A stretch of DNA of 49,791 bases from Cylindrotheca closterium (GCA_933822405.4 CAKOGP040000657.1:1-49791), one strand, 5' to 3'; positions 20,262 to 30,762 are shown, counted from the stretch's first letter. Notes: a model not told the origin generated them from the letters alone. Numbers and translations are program-made.

Positions 20262-21018
20262 CAAACTCTGCCATTCCTGTATTTATAAATCATCACTGGT
20301 AGCCAGGTCAGGTTCTGCACAGCCACACAAGTGAGTTGTCGGCTCTACCGGTACCACTTAAGGGAGCGGTACCAGCAGGTGCCGGTATTACGTGGTAGTA
20401 TCATAAACATCAAGAAGCAGGTTTGTGCCTTGTTTCCCAAAATGAGAGATCTGAGGAGTATACAGTACCTATAGGTAGCAGTAGAGTATGTTGAGCGGAG
20501 AAAAGACAAGAAGATACAGTAAGAGTACTGTAGGTTCCAGGTACTTGGCAGCTCGGTCGATCCATCTTCAGAAGTCTGATCGTCACTCTAGGTCCGCTAG
20601 TATTACTAACAACGTAGTAGTAATACTAGCTAGAGCTAGAAGGAAATTGTAGTGCAAAAAAAAAAGAACTCACTCTGCAACAGAAATAGCCCTCCTCTCT
20701 CCTCTATCTAGGCTTCGAACCAGGCACACCAACATGATCTCTCTGCACTGCACTCCTCCTGCAGCACAAGCTACTACTACTAGTACTAGTACTCGTATGG
20801 TGGAAGAAGGAAGAAGCAAGGAGGACACCAACTGTCGAGTACTAGACAGGCAGCCAGGAAGCAAACAGTCAAGATGAATGCATTGGTCGAGCTGAGTTCA
20901 CCAAAGGGTAGACTTAGTTGTACTTCTATTTAGGTATATTAAAATACAGTACGTGCTTTAGCTTCTTTAGTTCTTTGTTCTTTGTTCTACCGGTACTACC
21001 GTACCGTAGCAGGTACTG

Positions 21019-21049
21019 TCTATGTCTGGTGTACGTCCGTCAAGAGTAA
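21019..21049 (+). repeat. 31-bp direct repeat, copy 1
   Basis: It matches 21154-21184 with two differences. The shared core is ggtgtacgtccgtcaagag. The copies are 135 bases apart, and both are preceded by a TACCGGTACTAC-type word. Confidence 0.9.
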
Positions 21050-21153
21050 CCCGCATTCGTGCTCAATACGTGCATTACCTTATTTAGTTCTTGGTTGCAT
21101 GGTAGGTGTAACAGTCGTAGGTACTGGTACCTACCGGTACTACTGCAGTACTA

Positions 21154-21184
21154 TCTATATCCGGTGTACGTCCGTCAAGAGTAA
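21154..21184 (+). repeat. 31-bp direct repeat, copy 2
   Basis: Partner of the copy at 21019-21049, in the same orientation. The pair plus their upstream CCGGTA words suggest an old local duplication of about 135 bases. Confidence 0.9.
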
Positions 21185-22068
21185 TAGGAGAAGAGAGAAA
21201 TGTTCCCGCATTGTGTGCGTAATAGCGGTTACTTATTAGTCAAAACCATCGAGACTCGTTCGGACCATTTCGAGACCGGCGAGACAATTACCTGTATTTA
21301 GGTCTAGCAATCAATTAGGGTATTATTCATAGACTCATAATAAGTCTCTAAATAGCATCCGCCACTCGGATTCCATCAGACCATTTTGGAATTCGGCAAG
21401 ACCACAAGTCCGAATGGTCGAACCAAAGCGAACACAGGCGTTGGAACAACAGTGCGAAATCAGGACATTATTAGTTCTAAATGCGACCATTTTGTGAGTC
21501 AATTCGGTCAAATCAATCTTGAGTTTGTTCCCATCCGATTGGATTTCACTGACGGAAGACATGTTCCCATTCCTGCGATCTCCTTTCCAATATTGTCGAT
21601 TCTTCCTTCGCGGGAACCCTATCCAAAGAAATCAGGCCTTGTTCGCTGAGGAAAAAGAATCAAAATTGAAATTGTTATTCCATAAGTCTAAAACTTGTTG
21701 ACAAGTTTTTGAGCTCGACGGTGTTTCTTGTCGGACATAGTATTGCATAATTGAATTATTGACGTGGTGCAAAAATCGACTCGTTTGCGCTGTTCTTAAG
21801 TAAAACTCGCATACGTATGCAACTGACGGTGAAAGTGTATGTAGAATTATGTTTTTTTGCTCTTTTGGAAGAGGACACTGACACGAAGCATTTGGCGTTG
21901 TGGGTTCTCTCGCGATTCTTACGATTGTGTCCTTACCACTACCTCGCATAAAATACAGTCAACCGTGACGTTTCGCAACTTACAATTCACACTTCACTCA
22001 ATACTACTTTCCATTTTATTGAACTCACTGACAACAACAGAAAGAGACTCGTTCAATCACACACCATC

Positions 22069-22097
22069 TCTATCTATCTATCTATCTGTCTATCTCA
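22069..22097 (+). repeat. CTAT microsatellite in a 5' leader
   Basis: A run of (tcta)n with one tctg unit, 25 to 50 bases upstream of the start codon at 22121, most likely in the 5' UTR. Confidence 0.85.
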
Positions 22098-22120
22098 TTC
22101 AGTACTAACAAAGACTAAAT

Positions 22121-23488
22121 ATGATGGATTCATTCATGCAACAAGGCGGCTTTGCTGCACAAGAAAAGGGCAACAGCATCAGCAGTTATGCGAACAGCAA
22201 TCGCAACAGCAACAGCAATAGCAACGGTGCTTCCTCCTTCTTCATGCCTGGAGAACTTGGGAGAGCCAACGATTTCATCAGCTCACTCACAGAACAAGAA
22301 ATTGGAGCTCTGAACTCGAGTTACCATGAGAAGCAAGCTCAGCATGCGTCTGTTGATTCTAATAAGGAATCTTCAGCAACTACCGTTTCTGCCACAGCTT
22401 CCCTCGCAGGCTCATCATCACCGCAAGCAGATAACGATCCTTATTCTCAATTGTTTCCAGTCTTGTCCATGCAGACGGATGCATCAGCCTCAGCATCAGC
22501 CTCAGCGTCTTCCAGCGTGGAGCAACAAATGAACAATCTGTTCATGCCGACTCCCATCGGTGGAAGTTGCAACATTGTTTCCACCAAGGATCAAGTGCCT
22601 CTCAACTACAGCCTGATTTCTCAAACCAACTCGCTGGCACAGATGTTTCATCATCACCAACAAGGCTCAAACAATGCATCAGGCCAAAGCTCCTCCGCTG
22701 TCCTCAACAGGCAGCCCTCACCAAGCAACAAGAAACTGAATAACATCTCTTCCATGGACTCCCTCTTTCCCAATCTTTCCTTTACTGGTATCCACAAGAT
22801 TGCGGAAGCAGACTTTGGAAGTGCTTCTTCCCCACTCATTGCGGCTGCTGCGGCGGCTGCATCTCCAAGAGCGAATGCGCTTTCGCTAGCCTTTCAACAA
22901 CAACAACAACAACAAGCAACAATGGTGCCACCCAAGATTTCTTCGTATGGTGCTCCCTCCATTTCCACCTCGAGTTCGTCGGTCAGCATGCTCACCGCCA
23001 ATGCTGATGACTTTGATGATCTTCAACATCGATCGCAACAGTCGACACGATGGAAGGAACGCTACCAAGAGCTCATTTTGTACAAGAAGGATCACGGAGA
23101 TTGCAATGTTCCCTATCTTTGGAGCAGCAATCGGCCTTTGAGCGAATGGGTGAAACGACAACGCCATCAATACAAACTCAAAAAGGAAAACAAGCATTCC
23201 GCCTTGACGGACGAACGTGAAATGCTACTCACGCAACTTGGATTTGTGTGGAACTCGCGAGCTTCCTTGTGGGATGGACGATTCCAAGAATTGGTGGAAT
23301 ACTTTCATCAACATGGCAATCTGAAAGTGAGCAAACGAACGGCCAAACATAGAGCACTCTCCGTCTGGCTCAAACGACAACGGCATGCGTGTCGATTGTT
23401 CCTGTCCGGGGATCGATCTACTTGTATGACGGAAGAACGCATGCAAAAACTATTAGACTTGGGGGTCAAGATTAATAAGAAGGCTTGA
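22121..23488 (+). CDS. Gln/Ser-rich protein with two HA (helicase-associated) domains
   Basis: Single exon, 455 aa. Residues 1-305 are low complexity: Asn/Ser runs near 25-35, Ala/Ser repeats near 125-135, an Ala tract near 243 and a Gln run near 262, like activation domains of regulators. The C-terminal third holds two HA repeats: 308-375 (WKERYQELILYKKDHGDCNV..LSEWVKRQRHQYKL..ALTDEREMLLTQLGFVW) and 383-450 (WDGRFQELVEYFHQHGNLKV..LSVWLKRQRHACRL..MTEERMQKLLDLGV). The repeated pattern is W...Y.EL..Y...HG...V....L..WV.RQR....L.......LT......L..LGF.W. HA repeats are expanded in diatoms and probably bind nucleic acid. There is no helicase core, so this is more likely a regulator than an enzyme. 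Confidence 0.88.
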   Translation: MMDSFMQQGGFAAQEKGNSISSYANSNRNSNSNSNGASSFFMPGELGRANDFISSLTEQEIGALNSSYHEKQAQHASVDSNKESSATTVSATASLAGSSSPQADNDPYSQLFPVLSMQTDASASASASASSSVEQQMNNLFMPTPIGGSCNIVSTKDQVPLNYSLISQTNSLAQMFHHHQQGSNNASGQSSSAVLNRQPSPSNKKLNNISSMDSLFPNLSFTGIHKIAEADFGSASSPLIAAAAAAASPRANALSLAFQQQQQQQATMVPPKISSYGAPSISTSSSSVSMLTANADDFDDLQHRSQQSTRWKERYQELILYKKDHGDCNVPYLWSSNRPLSEWVKRQRHQYKLKKENKHSALTDEREMLLTQLGFVWNSRASLWDGRFQELVEYFHQHGNLKVSKRTAKHRALSVWLKRQRHACRLFLSGDRSTCMTEERMQKLLDLGVKINKKA

Positions 23489-25095
23489 GAAAGGAATGAA
23501 TGAAGATATATGAATGTACTATACATTGTGAATATTATACTAGGATAAACAAATTTTGCATTATATTACACAAAGATTATCATAGTCTAGGATGTTAAAA
23601 GTAGATAACCCTAACCCTACAGTAGGTCGGTACATGGTAAGGGCCAACAGGCTCAAAGAAGGAAAGGAAAAATAATCTACCGTTACCGCCATGCCAGTGA
23701 GCAAGTCATTTGGTACATACCTACGGTATTTCACGACTACACGCTTTTTTCTCTCGCTTCATCATTTCAATCGGTATTTTATTTATCGTACAAGGGCGCT
23801 TTGGTTTCCGAATGCCAGAAATTCAATCAAACGTCTGTTTTTAGTCGCAGTAGTCATCTCAAAGCAAACCTTCAACGATACGATATTGACTACCCGGTAC
23901 AGTACTATTATACCGGTAGGCGATGCGATCGAGCAATTATTTTAATATAAGGAAATAAATAAATAAAATTGTAATGCTTGACAATGATGATGATGAACCT
24001 TGTGAACCTGCCGAAAACGTGCTCAAACTTTCGCTGATTTAGTCTTGGCCGTTTCCAAACTGGTTTCTTCAATTTCACTTTTTTCACATTCCAAATGCTC
24101 TCAAAATCAAAGCAGAGGCTTTGTTTTGTCACGAGAGCTACTCCAAAGGAGAGCTACTCGAATGTTCATTCGACCTCTACCGTGCTTCGATTGCAATAAG
24201 ACAGGCCTCATTTTTGGGGTTTGCATGCAAGAGTACTGCTGCGACACCAACTCTTGGAGTATTTGGCTGAGAGTTTTTGGCGTACAGCAGGTGAGTTCGT
24301 AAGTCGTCTGAACACCAATACTATACAACAATCAACCACACACCGGATATTATTAGCAAGGAAAAACAAGTTTCCAAGATGTATGCATACGACTCACTCC
24401 AATGTTCACCATGGGCAACATTTTACAAGGCGATCAGCCCGAAAGCCATCCAATTAGAAGAGATTGTACATGTACTTTTAAAAAATAGTTAGTGCCTTTA
24501 TTAATCCTATTTAGTCTACTCTTCAAAACCTACAGTAGCTATATTGGCCCGCACAATATCGGCGTTTCAATTTTGGATTTGATTTACCATTACTGATTCT
24601 ACATGAAAATACGTCGATTTTGAATCCTTCCAATGCCAACCTCTGCCTACTTCCGACGCCTGGCAACATACGATGATCCGACCCACCCGGCGGTACAGTA
24701 CAAGTTCCCGAAGATCAAACGATTGATTCATTCGTCTCGGTATCATACGAAGTAGTGTTATATATATTTAGTTTATTTTCTGGAGTTGTTGAAAGCTACC
24801 CGATGCCAAAAATTATGTGTAATTCTTGGCTCATTCCTAAAGCCTAATGATTGATTCATTGGTGTTTGATTCATGCATTCATCCATTCAGGACTTGTATA
24901 GTAGAAGTGCCGGCCCAACAAGAACATCCTCCTGGCTGGGCTGACATATTATGTATTCTCTCCTTTGTTCTCCAAGGATCTCGCTACCATTGGCTTTCCA
25001 AACATCAATATACATACATATATATACACATATATAATACATACACACACGCATAGATGCCATTCTTCCCACCTCTTGCATTGTATCTCTTATTT
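23489..25095. other. Intergenic 1.6 kb, no gene seen
   Basis: Only short ORFs (at most about 85 codons). It contains a short telomere-like ccctaaccctac (23609-23620) and CCGGTA words near 23893 and 23913. The right end before 25096 is TATATACATA-rich and is the 3' region of the DUF1275 gene. Confidence 0.55.
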
Positions 25096-26094
25096 CTAAG
25101 CAGAGGTGACAAGAAGCTTCTGACGCATATAGTACACTCCAATGGAGGCAGCGATGCTTAGATAAGCACCGGCCACTCCCAATAACATTCGAGGTCCAAA
25201 GATGGTAGACAATGGAAACGATGCAAATGCTCCCAAGCAAAAGCTCAAAGTCAATAGGGAAAAGGCTCGAACCTTGGTTGGGTTGATATCCTTGTTGCCA
25301 CGCAACCGTTGGCCGAAAAAGGTTCCCAAATCGCAAGCGATTCCTGTCATGTGAGTCGTACGGCAAAGATTGGCCGTCATGATGGAAGAGACGGAATCTT
25401 GGATACCCTGTGCCATTAAACATAGTAGTACAAAGGATGGGCCGCCGATGCTGAGACCAGCAAAAGACAAACAGGTAGCTCCGATCGCCAAACTCGCGGC
25501 CAGTCCTTTGGGATATTTGACCTCAAAGGCAGACGGTTCAGGAATCAACAATCCGACAATGGTGGACCCAGCCATCCAAGAAATTAGGCACTTGGTGTAC
25601 CAAAGACAAGTTTGCCATTCGCCCTTGGCCATGTACATGGCAGATTTGGTGAAAGTACCAGTGAGGGCCGCGGTTCCTTGACTATTGGACCAAAGTCCCA
25701 TGAGGGTAGCCCCATTGATAATCCCGGAAGTGATGGCCAAAAGACATCCAAAGAAAATACCTTGATTGGTCGAAAGCGGAATGGTTTTGAAATTGGCGGC
25801 TGCTGCTGCTCCATTGACTGCGCCCGATTGTCGAAAATGATCGGCAGCAGCAGAATACAGACTTGTTGAGGTTGCGGACGCTGGGACTTTCAATCGCGAT
25901 TGCACTCTGAAGTCAACAACGCTACCGAATCTAGCCTTGGGAAGTCCAAACGAAGCAGGAGACTTGTGCTGCTGTTTTTGTCTTTGTTGTGCATGAAGAG
26001 AATAAGTATGTTTTCCTGAAGAAAAGGAAGAGACTTGCACTGTTGAGAAAGCGAAGGCAACGGCAACCAGTCCGATGACGAATAGTCTTGTCAT
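25096..26094 (-). CDS. DUF1275 (YoaK-like) membrane protein with plastid-type presequence
   Basis: Single exon, 332 aa. The signal peptide MTRLFVIGLVAVAFAFSTVQVSS is followed by Phe (VSS|F), matching diatom plastid precursors, then a basic Ser/Gln-rich region to about residue 100. From about 108 to 325 the protein follows the DUF1275 plan: FFGCLLAITSGIINGATLMGLW, GTAALTGTFTKSAMYMAKG, then several helices (CLISWMAGSTIVGLLI, SLAIGATCLSFAGLSIGG, FVLLCLMAQGIQDSVSS) and the family's second motif NLCRTTHMTGIACDLG, ending with two helices. Bacterial members are inner-membrane proteins of unknown substrate. The duplicated GxxNxxTH/TGT-like motifs suggest an internal repeat. Plastid envelope location is inferred from the presequence. 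Confidence 0.85.
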   Translation of the reverse strand: MTRLFVIGLVAVAFAFSTVQVSSFSSGKHTYSLHAQQRQKQQHKSPASFGLPKARFGSVVDFRVQSRLKVPASATSTSLYSAAADHFRQSGAVNGAAAAANFKTIPLSTNQGIFFGCLLAITSGIINGATLMGLWSNSQGTAALTGTFTKSAMYMAKGEWQTCLWYTKCLISWMAGSTIVGLLIPEPSAFEVKYPKGLAASLAIGATCLSFAGLSIGGPSFVLLCLMAQGIQDSVSSIMTANLCRTTHMTGIACDLGTFFGQRLRGNKDINPTKVRAFSLLTLSFCLGAFASFPLSTIFGPRMLLGVAGAYLSIAASIGVYYMRQKLLVTSA

Positions 26095-26390
26095 TCTGGC
26101 GTAGGCGTTTGTGCAGTGGATCGATTGATTGATTCAGTAACGATTTGAATTGATGGCTATCCACAATGAAGAATGTTAGCGAAGAAACTGTTTCCTGAAG
26201 AATCAATTTGGGATTTGATGGATGTCCGCAGATTCTTTCAAAAAAAAAGAGAAGGCGAAGACAGAAAACACCTCGTCATTTTCATTGTGGCCGACGTACA
26301 GTGTACGTACCGCCAGCACGTGTTCTCTATTGGAAAACTACATATGTACCTGCAACTCGGGAGACGGAAGGACTGGGTTTTACCGGCATG

Positions 26391-26466
26391 ATACCTGGTA
26401 CCGGTACCGGTACGGGTATGGTACCAGATACTGGTACCTGGTACCAGGTACCCCGGTACTGGTACG
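26391..26466. repeat. GGTACC/CCGGTA palindrome cluster
   Basis: About 75 bases made almost wholly of overlapping ggtacc, accggta and ctggtac words, able to fold into several alternative hairpins. It lies in the gap between the DUF1275 gene and the gene at 26715, where I see no other feature except short ORFs. Confidence 0.85.
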
Positions 26467-26714
26467 AGACCGTAAGCGCTTGGCGAAAGACGGCCAACTC
26501 TTCGTACAGCTTTGCTACATATCAAATTTCAAAATATTACCATCCGAAGGACGACGTGTTTAAGACATTTATACCCCAAATTGTGCTTCTTGGTCCTAAT
26601 AGACAATCTTCCTTTATTGAAAAGGTATAAGAACGGAATTCACTTTTCAGTTTGCCAATTCACCTACATTTATCCAATTCATCCAGTATCAAGAAAGTAT
26701 TACAGTACGACCGT

Positions 26715-27590
26715 ATGATGCAGAGTTATTGTCCCCTTTTATATTCCGAATTGGCACATTCTATGTTCAGCGTTGAAGAGTACCCCAAAGGGAGACTGGA
26801 TCTGAAAGAAAACTTCCAGACGGGAAAGGGGCTTTGCTCGTTTGTTGGAATCTTCAAATCGGTCTCATTGCTCACTACATTGGGAATCATGCTGCATCAC
26901 ATGGTCATACATCCGGCCCCTCTGTCGTTCTATCCTGCTTACTTGACATCGTGGGGGATGTTCTTTTCGATATGCTACCTTTCGGGTTCCTTTCTACTGA
27001 CCACCCGTCATTCATCTGCTGTGATCACTCCTGACGCCAACAATAGATTGATCAAGTTTACTTGGGTGCTCTTTTCCTTGTCTTCGGTATGGGAATGCGT
27101 CATTGCTGTACTATATTGGTCCCTACGACCTGCCAAGATGGGGCCTATTTTATTGGAGAACGTCACGACGCATGGGGTCATTGTGCCCATCCTTTTGGTA
27201 CAGGGATTATTAGTGGATCACATCCCTTCGCGGTTGAAGCATTGCAGCGTTGCAGTTCTCTTTGGAATCCTGTATCTGTCATGGCTGGCCATCCAAAATG
27301 TGGCCATCCGATACAATCCTTTGGACAATGGTGATGACGACGCCATTTACGATGGTTTCCGATGGAGAAACGAGCCGATCCAGACTCTGAAATATTCTTT
27401 GATTATTGTGTTTGCGATTGTCCCGGCCTTTGCGGTACTCATCTGGGCGCTATCCCTTAGGGGAAGAAGGTACTTGGACAAACCAGGAGAAGAGGAGGAG
27501 TCTTCCGTTGTTGAAGAATTCGACGAGGAAATCGAGGGAAGCAACTGGTGTGCGGTTGATGACGACATTGATGAAGCCGACGAGTCTTAG
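26715..27590 (+). CDS. Multi-pass membrane protein, Rolling-stone/AIG1-like
   Basis: I start at the MMQSYCPLLYSEL Met pair (ATG at 26715 and 26718). An upstream in-frame ATG at 26652 would add 21 residues unlike a conserved start. From 26715 the protein is 291 aa with six or more helices: about 40-65 (FVGIFKSVSLLTTLGIMLHH), 73-95 (YLTSWGMFFSICYLSGSFLL), 115-140 (WVLFSLSSVWECVIAVLYW), 150-170 (THGVIVPILLVQGLLVDHI), 175-195 (VAVLFGILYLSWLAI) and 230-252. The IPSRLKH before a GILYLSWLAI helix, and THG before the preceding helix, recall the Rolling stone / FAR-17a-AIG1 group. That group includes lipid hydrolases in animals, but this match is only by eye. The tail is very acidic (EEEESSVVEEFDEE). 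Function unknown. Confidence 0.75.
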   Translation: MMQSYCPLLYSELAHSMFSVEEYPKGRLDLKENFQTGKGLCSFVGIFKSVSLLTTLGIMLHHMVIHPAPLSFYPAYLTSWGMFFSICYLSGSFLLTTRHSSAVITPDANNRLIKFTWVLFSLSSVWECVIAVLYWSLRPAKMGPILLENVTTHGVIVPILLVQGLLVDHIPSRLKHCSVAVLFGILYLSWLAIQNVAIRYNPLDNGDDDAIYDGFRWRNEPIQTLKYSLIIVFAIVPAFAVLIWALSLRGRRYLDKPGEEEESSVVEEFDEEIEGSNWCAVDDDIDEADES

Positions 27591-27949
27591 TGTAATGCTT
27601 AATTATTTTTGTATGTAACAGGAAAACCGGGAACTGTACCGGTAGTCTTTCAAACAGGAAAATTGGGCACTGTAGTCTTTCACATGTCAAGTATTCATTC
27701 TGTAGATGATACCCGTAGCTCTAAATAATAGGTAGCTACAGCTATATGATAATCCGAGTATGGGCTATATTTTTCGTTTTGTGTGACGTAGGATTTTTAT
27801 ATGACGCGGGATGAAATAAAAACAAATATAGTAACGCATGTTCACAACGTATACGCAACTTCATCATAAGGTTGTGGCAAAACTTCCGTATTCCGCATAA
27901 AAAACACAGCAGCTCAACATCCCAGTGCAGCTGAAGCCGTCCCAGCAAG
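27591..27949. other. Intergenic, nothing recognised
   Basis: About 360 bases between two plus-strand genes. It holds a near-repeat of caggaaaaccgggaactgtaccggtagtctttca and caggaaaattgggcactgtagtctttca (27620-27680), two tandem units of about 32 bases. Confidence 0.6.
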
Positions 27950-28254
27950 ATGAACAGCCACCAACAGCCACAAGCAAGAACTCGAAGATCTTCGCCATCA
28001 CCATTCCAGCACCAACCGCGTCATCGGTTTTCAAAATCATTCAATACGACTGCTATCTTGGGTGTTCTTGGCACTCTTCTTTCTCATGCTCAATCATTTT
28101 CGTTTTCAACTTTTCACCTGGCGACTCCTAGGCGAGGAATCTTGGTCATGCCTTCAACAATAACATCACTGAAATCATCGACCTTGAATGAAGATGGTGA
28201 CTTTTGCATTGAAGGAATCAATGATGACAAAACGACCAATAATAATAGTAGTGG

Positions 28255-28285
<31 letters not shown>

Positions 28286-28873
28286 AAATTCACGTCACTG
28301 CTGGACATGGAATACAATCAAATCAAGAATTCCAAACTATCCGACATTACGAAACCATACCAGTTTGCTGAAACGAACCCTCAAGACGACGTCAGATTTG
28401 AAACGACTGACGACGACTACATTCCAAATGATGACACGGAGGTTATTATCATGGATCAATTCAGCAGCTTTCTGAATGCTGGAGTGCAAGGAGCTACTGC
28501 AAGGCCGGCCTACAACGATCTATCAACAGCTGATCGCGTGGATTCTACAAATACCGTGCTCCCATCGGTATCGACGGGTATCGAATCGCAGTCAGGTCGT
28601 AGTAACAGTCAAGTGGTGCCACAATCACAAAACAGAATCGCTCTAGATGAAAAAGATCATGCTGCCATTGAGGCATTGGAAGGATTTTTGTCGTCCATCT
28701 TTGATGGCCAAGTGAAAGCACGAGACATTCATTTGTATGCCTGCGACTTGGTTGCCATCGGATTCGATCCAGATTGCGACATGGGCAAGGAATTAGAGTT
28801 TGACGATTTGGAATTCATGAAGAAACTCCATCAACGATTCTTTTGGAAGGAATGGCAAAGGCTGCTGTTATGA
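27950..28873 (+). CDS. Unknown protein with signal-like N-terminus; possible frameshift at its end
   Basis: ORF of 307 aa. A polar 30-residue lead precedes a hydrophobic stretch (FNTTAILGVLGTLLSHAQSFSF) that could be a signal peptide with Phe after the cut (QS|F), so a plastid protein is possible. A later Met at 28148 would remove it. An Asn run near 95-120 comes from AAC repeats. The ordered part is C-terminal: AIEALEGFLSSIFDGQVKARDIHLYACDLVAIGFDPDCDMG (from about 240) and LEFDDLEFMKKLHQRFFWKEWQR, with aromatic, conserved-looking spacing. The frame stops at 28873, but a Cys-rich segment lies directly beyond in the +1 frame, so the true protein may be longer. I do not know the family. Confidence 0.65.
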
Positions 28874-28958
28874 AAAATGCGATGATCCGAAGCGGTGTTG
28901 CAATCAATGTGGAAGGAATGGACGACTTTTCTGGACTAAAATATGGGTTGGGATTTGA
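28857..28958 (+). other. Cys-rich segment in the +1 frame after the stop at 28873
   Basis: Reading from 28857 in the frame one base on from the upstream ORF gives KGCCYEKCDDPKRCCNQCG, then RNGRLFWTKIW and a stop at 28956-28958. The pattern CC-x3-C-x5-CC-x2-C is regular and unlikely by chance, and it resembles a small zinc-binding motif. It may be the real C-terminus reached by an unrecognised intron, a sequencing or mutational single-base shift, or +1 frameshifting. Confidence 0.5.
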
Positions 28959-29002
28959 AACATACTAAACGTGCCAAAAAGACAATGAATAGGTTCTAGC
29001 CA

Positions 29003-29662
29003 TTATTGGAATGTAGCATTCTTCGAAGATGCCAAATTGAGATCCGATCCACGGGTGACGGAGCGACGGAGTGATTCATACGAATTGTGATGTACCATTA
29101 ACTTTGTTCCACTGCCCCTGATAGCCGAATTAGACCCCCCATACACTTCTGCCGCGTCAATCTCTGCAAGTCGGATGGCTTCACGAACGGCTTTCCGACT
29201 GTTATGACGATAGAGAGCAGCAATGTACTCATCATCCCTATCGTTTGGAGCGCTTCGCCATTGTTCTTTCAAGACAATGCGGATAGTGCGCCTTTTTTCC
29301 TCGATGTGGGCACTATGTTCCTTGGGTGTCTTGGTTTCCAACCCCCTCGACGTCTCGTTTGGGCCCAATGATATCTTATTGGACATCCTCCTAACAGTCC
29401 GGATGGCTTCTCTTCTCACACTTGCTGATTCTGAAGGAGAATACCAGAGCTGTTGTTTTTGTTTCTTGGAGATCTCACTTTGAGACGGTATCAAGCGAAA
29501 TTTCACGGAGTCGCGGAATGTGACTTGTTTGGACCGAAGAGTCTCATTGTGTAGCTTCCTTTTTGGAGATATTGCGGATGTGCAATGATCTGGGGAGAGG
29601 AAGTTACTTGTGGTTGAGCTGTCGATGTTCAAATCGGCAAAGTGTTGTTCCAACGGAGGCAT
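29003..29662 (-). CDS. RGLE-family protein, tandem copy A
   Basis: Single exon, 219 aa, starting MPPLEQHFADL, almost the same as the neighbour at 30763 (MPPLEQNFVDL). Shared blocks in order: VTFRDSVKFRLIPSQSEIS (about 47-66), KQKQQLWYSPSES (67-80), a helix with RTVRRMS, NETSRGLETKTPKE (100-114), RRTIRIVLKEQWRS (123-136), IAALYRHNSRKAVREAIRLAEID (145-167). The protein is basic and hydrophilic with no membrane segment or signal peptide. It ends in a Ser-rich tail. No characterised domain is known to me, and function is unknown. Its stop lies only about 45 bases from the end of the convergent plus-strand gene. A cytosolic or nuclear location is a guess. Confidence 0.8.
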   Translation of the reverse strand: MPPLEQHFADLNIDSSTTSNFLSPDHCTSAISPKRKLHNETLRSKQVTFRDSVKFRLIPSQSEISKKQKQQLWYSPSESASVRREAIRTVRRMSNKISLGPNETSRGLETKTPKEHSAHIEEKRRTIRIVLKEQWRSAPNDRDDEYIAALYRHNSRKAVREAIRLAEIDAAEVYGGSNSAIRGSGTKLMVHHNSYESLRRSVTRGSDLNLASSKNATFQ

Positions 29663-29924
29663 TGTGAAAGGATTGTCTATTGGATGTAGTAGGCAGTTGG
29701 AAATGCGTCTGTCTCGGAAAGAAAGTTTCGATTTTCGAAATTGTGAGCAACATGGATCGGTTCATTTGCTCCGCAACATATTTACAATCCCAAAGTTCCC
29801 ACCAAACTTTGGGTTACTTCTGCGAACTTCATACGCGTGTAATTGTCGCTTGTAAAGCAAACTTTCTCCGAAAATGATTTTTTTTTAAATATTATTTTTA
29901 CAGTTCATACTGTGTAATAGGACC

Positions 29925-30045
29925 TACCGGTAAAATACCCCAGGTTAGATATTTTGTTGAATTTTCGCACATGGTACCGGTACAGTACCAGGTACCCATT
30001 GGCACATGGTTCATTGGTACAGTACCTGGTACCAGGTACCAGGTA
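29925..30045. repeat. GGTACC/CCGGTA cluster between the RGLE tandem genes
   Basis: Two near-copies of ggtacagtacc(a/t)ggtacc (29979-29996 and 30017-30034) flank a short spacer, with accggta words nearby at 29925 and 29974. It lies some 300 bases upstream of the start of copy A, in its promoter region. Confidence 0.8.
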
Positions 30046-30066
30046 TATATAAGGAAAGGAGGGCGA

Positions 30067-30108
30067 AATAATAGCCCCCGAAAACTTGGCAACCTGAACA
30101 GCTATGAT
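30067..30108 (+). repeat. Degenerate direct repeat, copy 1
   Basis: It matches 30387-30430 at about four bases in five: both read ...agc(c/g)cccgaaaact..g..a(c)(c/a)tgaacag(c)... The copies are 320 bases apart and support an old duplication in this region. Confidence 0.65.
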
Positions 30109-30386
30109 GAAAAGTTCCTTCGACCACACTGCAGTTTATCAGTTTTCGAAAGTTCCTCCGAAAAAGGTTATATACATACAGTAGCGCGATTTGAAACATA
30201 CAGTGGACAAAACACATACGGTAGCTTTAGAACCAAAAAATACTCATTGCGAACTAAATACGTGTGTTTGTGGTCATTTTAGAACAAAATTTCTCCGAAA
30301 GTGAAAATAAATTCGTGCGGTACAACTGTGGTACATCTCTTGAACATTCGAACATCTGATTCTATGCATGTCAGGGAAGCAGGGAA

Positions 30387-30430
30387 AAGATAGTAGCGCC
30401 CGAAAACTTTGCGACATGAACAGCCATAAT
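30387..30430 (+). repeat. Degenerate direct repeat, copy 2
   Basis: Partner of 30067-30108. Tttctccgaaa words also recur near 29868 and 30291, so the intergenic DNA seems to be a decayed duplicate like the genes beside it. Confidence 0.65.
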
Positions 30431-30762
30431 CATAGTGACATTCTGCTTCGACTATGGAAAATTATCCAGAAGTTGTTATTGTAGGACTAGCTTTGAGGGG
30501 GTCAAAGTTTTGTATGGCTTCCAATTGATATGTGGGTGCAAAATAACGAAAAGTTCCGATCGGAGGGTGGGATTGCATAATAATCACTACAAAACTAGAA
30601 ACTTTTGGAGGTCAGACTTAAGGAAATTGGTTTTGTTCTATGTGTACATCGGGGTGTTGGCCTTCGATCATTATTTTGTTCATGTCTGTTCATATTTCAC
30701 AAGATCAAGCCTCGAATGTCTCGAAGAGACGGGTAGGTAGTGATGCAAGCGAGAGGGTATAG

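Larger units (their letters stand above)
19659..22120. other. 2.4-kb intergenic region rich in CCGGTA/GGTACC palindromes
   Basis: This lies between divergent genes. It holds dense TACCGGT/GGTACC words at 20234-20390 and 20988-21146, a perfect 28-bp palindrome and a 31-bp direct repeat pair, listed separately. ORFs are all short. The right end, before 22121, should carry the promoter and 5' UTR of the HA gene. Confidence 0.55.

Noticed and set aside
23609..23620. Telomere-like ccctaaccctac
   Set aside because: Only two units; too short to call an interstitial telomere.
24887..25423. 178-codon minus-strand ORF
   Set aside because: It overlaps the DUF1275 coding frame out of phase and extends into AT-rich 3' DNA; it shows no domain.
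26208..26630. 140-codon plus-strand ORF rich in Gly/Thr/Tyr
   Set aside because: It is produced by the GGTACC/CCGGTA cluster and shows no domain.
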